The notes below the pieces were generated by a model. That model had not been told where the DNA came from and made no database searches. It saw only the letters and a list, made by a program, of their open reading frames with translations. Positions 4,864 through 6,201 of a DNA stretch of 6,201 bases are shown in pieces. Both the position numbers and the translations under genes were made by a program. The stretch comes from Chromatiales bacterium (GTDB lineage: Bacteria > Pseudomonadota > Gammaproteobacteria > Chromatiales > Chromatiaceae), in assembly GCA_024762485.1 (NCBI GenBank), contig JANTHH010000162.1, positions 1 through 6,201 on the forward strand, in the 5' to 3' direction. The first letter of the stretch is position 1. Each line of letters begins with the position of its first letter.

Positions 4864-5832
4864 ATGGATCTCTCCGCAATTCGCGCCCTGATTACAGCAG
4901 ACCTCGAGGCCGCGGATGCCATGATCATCGACCAGCTCAAATCCGACGTGGTGCTGATCAACCAGATCGGCCACTACATCGTGGGCAGCGGCGGCAAGCG
5001 ACTGCGGCCGATGATCGTCCTGCTCGCCGCCCGGGCGCTCGCTTACCAGGGCACACGGCACGTCGACCTGGCCACCATCATCGAGTTCATCCACACCGCT
5101 ACCCTGTTGCACGACGACGTGGTCGATGGCTCCGACATGCGCCGCAGCCGCGACACCGCCAACGCGGTCTGGGGTAACGCCGCCAGCGTGCTGGTGGGCG
5201 ATTTCCTGTATTCGCGTGCCTTTGAAATGATGGTCAGCGTGCAGAACATGCGGGTGATGGACATCCTCTCCCATGCCACCAACCGCATCGCCGAGGGTGA
5301 GGTGCTGCAACTGCTCAACTGCAACGACCCTGATACCGACGAAGACAAGTACCGTGAGGTCATCCTGCGCAAGACCGCCACCCTGTTCGAGGCAGGCGCC
5401 CGACTGGCTGCCGTCATCAACGAGGCCGATGAGGCCCAGGAGGCCGCACTCACCGCCTACGGCCTCCATCTCGGCATGGCCTTCCAGATGATCGACGACG
5501 CCCTCGACTACGGCTCTTCCGACGAGGACATCGGAAAGAACCTGGGTGACGACCTCGCCGAAGGCAAACCCACCCTGCCGCTGATCCGTGCCATGGCAGT
5601 CTGCAACGACGAGCAACGCGCCATGCTGCGCCAGGTAATCGAAGAGGGCGGCACAGACCGGGTCGACGAGGTGATGGCAATTATTGAATCCACCGATGCC
5701 ATCGCTTACACTGCGCGCCTCGCGACGGAAGAGGCCCAAAAGGCAAAGGCCGCGCTGGAAGCCCTGCCCGCCTCGGACTTCCGCGACGCACTGGCCACAC
5801 TGGCCGATTATTCCGTCCAACGGTCCCTGTGA
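4864..5832 (+). CDS. ispB: All-trans polyprenyl (octaprenyl-type) diphosphate synthase
   Basis: IspB condenses isopentenyl diphosphate units onto farnesyl diphosphate to make the long side chain of ubiquinone and menaquinone. The 322-residue product (323 in E. coli) has GGKRLRP (43-49), the first aspartate-rich motif DDVVD (84-88) followed by DMRRS, the segment NRIAEGEVLQLLN (140-152), the second aspartate-rich motif DDALD (211-215) and GKPTLPL (234-240). The residues four and five before the first DD are T80 and A79, both small, which fits a long-chain synthase; the exact chain length (C40 or other) cannot be read from sequence. The ATG at 4864 matches the E. coli N-terminus. A TTG-started extension to 4828 begins at the predicted transcript start and is rejected. 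AAGG lies about ten bases upstream. tRNA-Pro follows 13 bases after the stop. Confidence 0.96.
   Translation: MDLSAIRALITADLEAADAMIIDQLKSDVVLINQIGHYIVGSGGKRLRPMIVLLAARALAYQGTRHVDLATIIEFIHTATLLHDDVVDGSDMRRSRDTANAVWGNAASVLVGDFLYSRAFEMMVSVQNMRVMDILSHATNRIAEGEVLQLLNCNDPDTDEDKYREVILRKTATLFEAGARLAAVINEADEAQEAALTAYGLHLGMAFQMIDDALDYGSSDEDIGKNLGDDLAEGKPTLPLIRAMAVCNDEQRAMLRQVIEEGGTDRVDEVMAIIESTDAIAYTARLATEEAQKAKAALEALPASDFRDALATLADYSVQRSL
5684..5712 (+). promoter_or_regulatory. Possible promoter for tRNA-Pro inside ispB
   Basis: TTGAAT (5684-5689), a 17-base spacer and TACACT (5707-5712) each match consensus in four of six positions. With only 13 bases between ispB and the tRNA, the tRNA is either read through from ispB or uses an internal promoter such as this. 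A start near 5719 would give about 127 bases of leader to be trimmed. The match is modest. Confidence 0.28.
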
Positions 5833-5845
5833 CCAAGCAAGATTT

Positions 5846-6077
<232 letters not shown>

Positions 6078-6201
6078 AATCCTCTCACCCCGACCATTTC
6101 ATAAAACGGGTTCCCGACTCTCCTGCCCGTTTAGATCTCCAAACCTGCCGCACGCCTGGTGAGAGGGTTCGAGCCGACATAGGTTCGACTTGCAGCGCAG
6201 C
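6078..6201 (+). repeat. Tandem repeat unit 2, cut by window edge
   Basis: The second copy again begins with the exact 19-base tRNA-Pro tail including CCA. It matches unit 1 over its first 95 or so bases apart from one missing A in the A-run. It then differs at five positions (6173, 6180, 6190, 6191, 6193) within 21 bases. The AAACGGG/CCCGTTT pair recurs at 6104-6110 and 6126-6132. The unit continues beyond the window, and more copies may follow. Confidence 0.9.

Noticed and set aside
4671..4961. An upstream extension of the rplU frame.
   Set aside because: It crosses the rplU promoter and antisense ispB sequence. The conserved L21 start is at 4670.
4813..5820. A 335-codon minus-strand frame opposite ispB.
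   Set aside because: It mirrors the ispB codon pattern, giving a histidine-, glycine- and valine-rich product with no domain. ispB is unmistakable on the other strand.

Overview
The window is a GC-rich stretch of a gammaproteobacterial chromosome. The evidence is the gene order (ispB divergent from rplU-rpmA-obgE-proB, then rpsT divergent from murJ) and the protein sequences, which match the Escherichia coli orthologues closely along their length. I cannot name the genus. A Chromatiales-like or other environmental gammaproteobacterium would fit, but that is a guess.

Layout from left to right. Positions 1-1082 (minus) hold the N-terminal two thirds of the lipid II flippase gene murJ, cut by the window edge. 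rpsT (ribosomal protein S20, plus) is transcribed divergently from a strong sigma-70 type promoter and ends at a bidirectional intrinsic terminator. A 304-base gap (1475-1778) holds a perfect 16-bp palindrome and a second, plus-oriented terminator with no gene in front of it. The minus-strand cluster rplU (L21), rpmA (L27), obgE (ribosome-assembly GTPase) and proB (glutamate 5-kinase) runs from 4670 down to 1779. A terminator and a probable new promoter lie between rpmA and obgE, and obgE and proB overlap. rplU and ispB (polyprenyl diphosphate synthase) diverge from a shared 193-base region with two well-formed promoters. ispB is followed after 13 bases by a tRNA-Pro(CGG) gene.

The right end (5904-6201) is the most unusual part. 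The last 19 bases of tRNA-Pro, including CCA, recur 174 bases downstream as the start of a second, nearly identical unit that runs off the window. This architecture closely resembles the RtT/tyrT repeats of E. coli, where units of about 178 bp each begin with a 19-bp tRNA 3' end. Here it follows tRNA-Pro and has unrelated-looking unit contents. Each unit also carries an inverted copy of the tRNA 3' arm.

Functionally, most genes are housekeeping: translation (S20, L21, L27, tRNA-Pro), 50S assembly and growth control (Obg), proline synthesis (ProB), isoprenoid quinone side chain (IspB) and peptidoglycan precursor export (MurJ). The interest lies in the non-coding parts: the tRNA-tail repeats, the palindrome with an orphan terminator, an inverted repeat over the ispB -10 box, and a shared start-site sequence at the two ribosomal-protein promoters.
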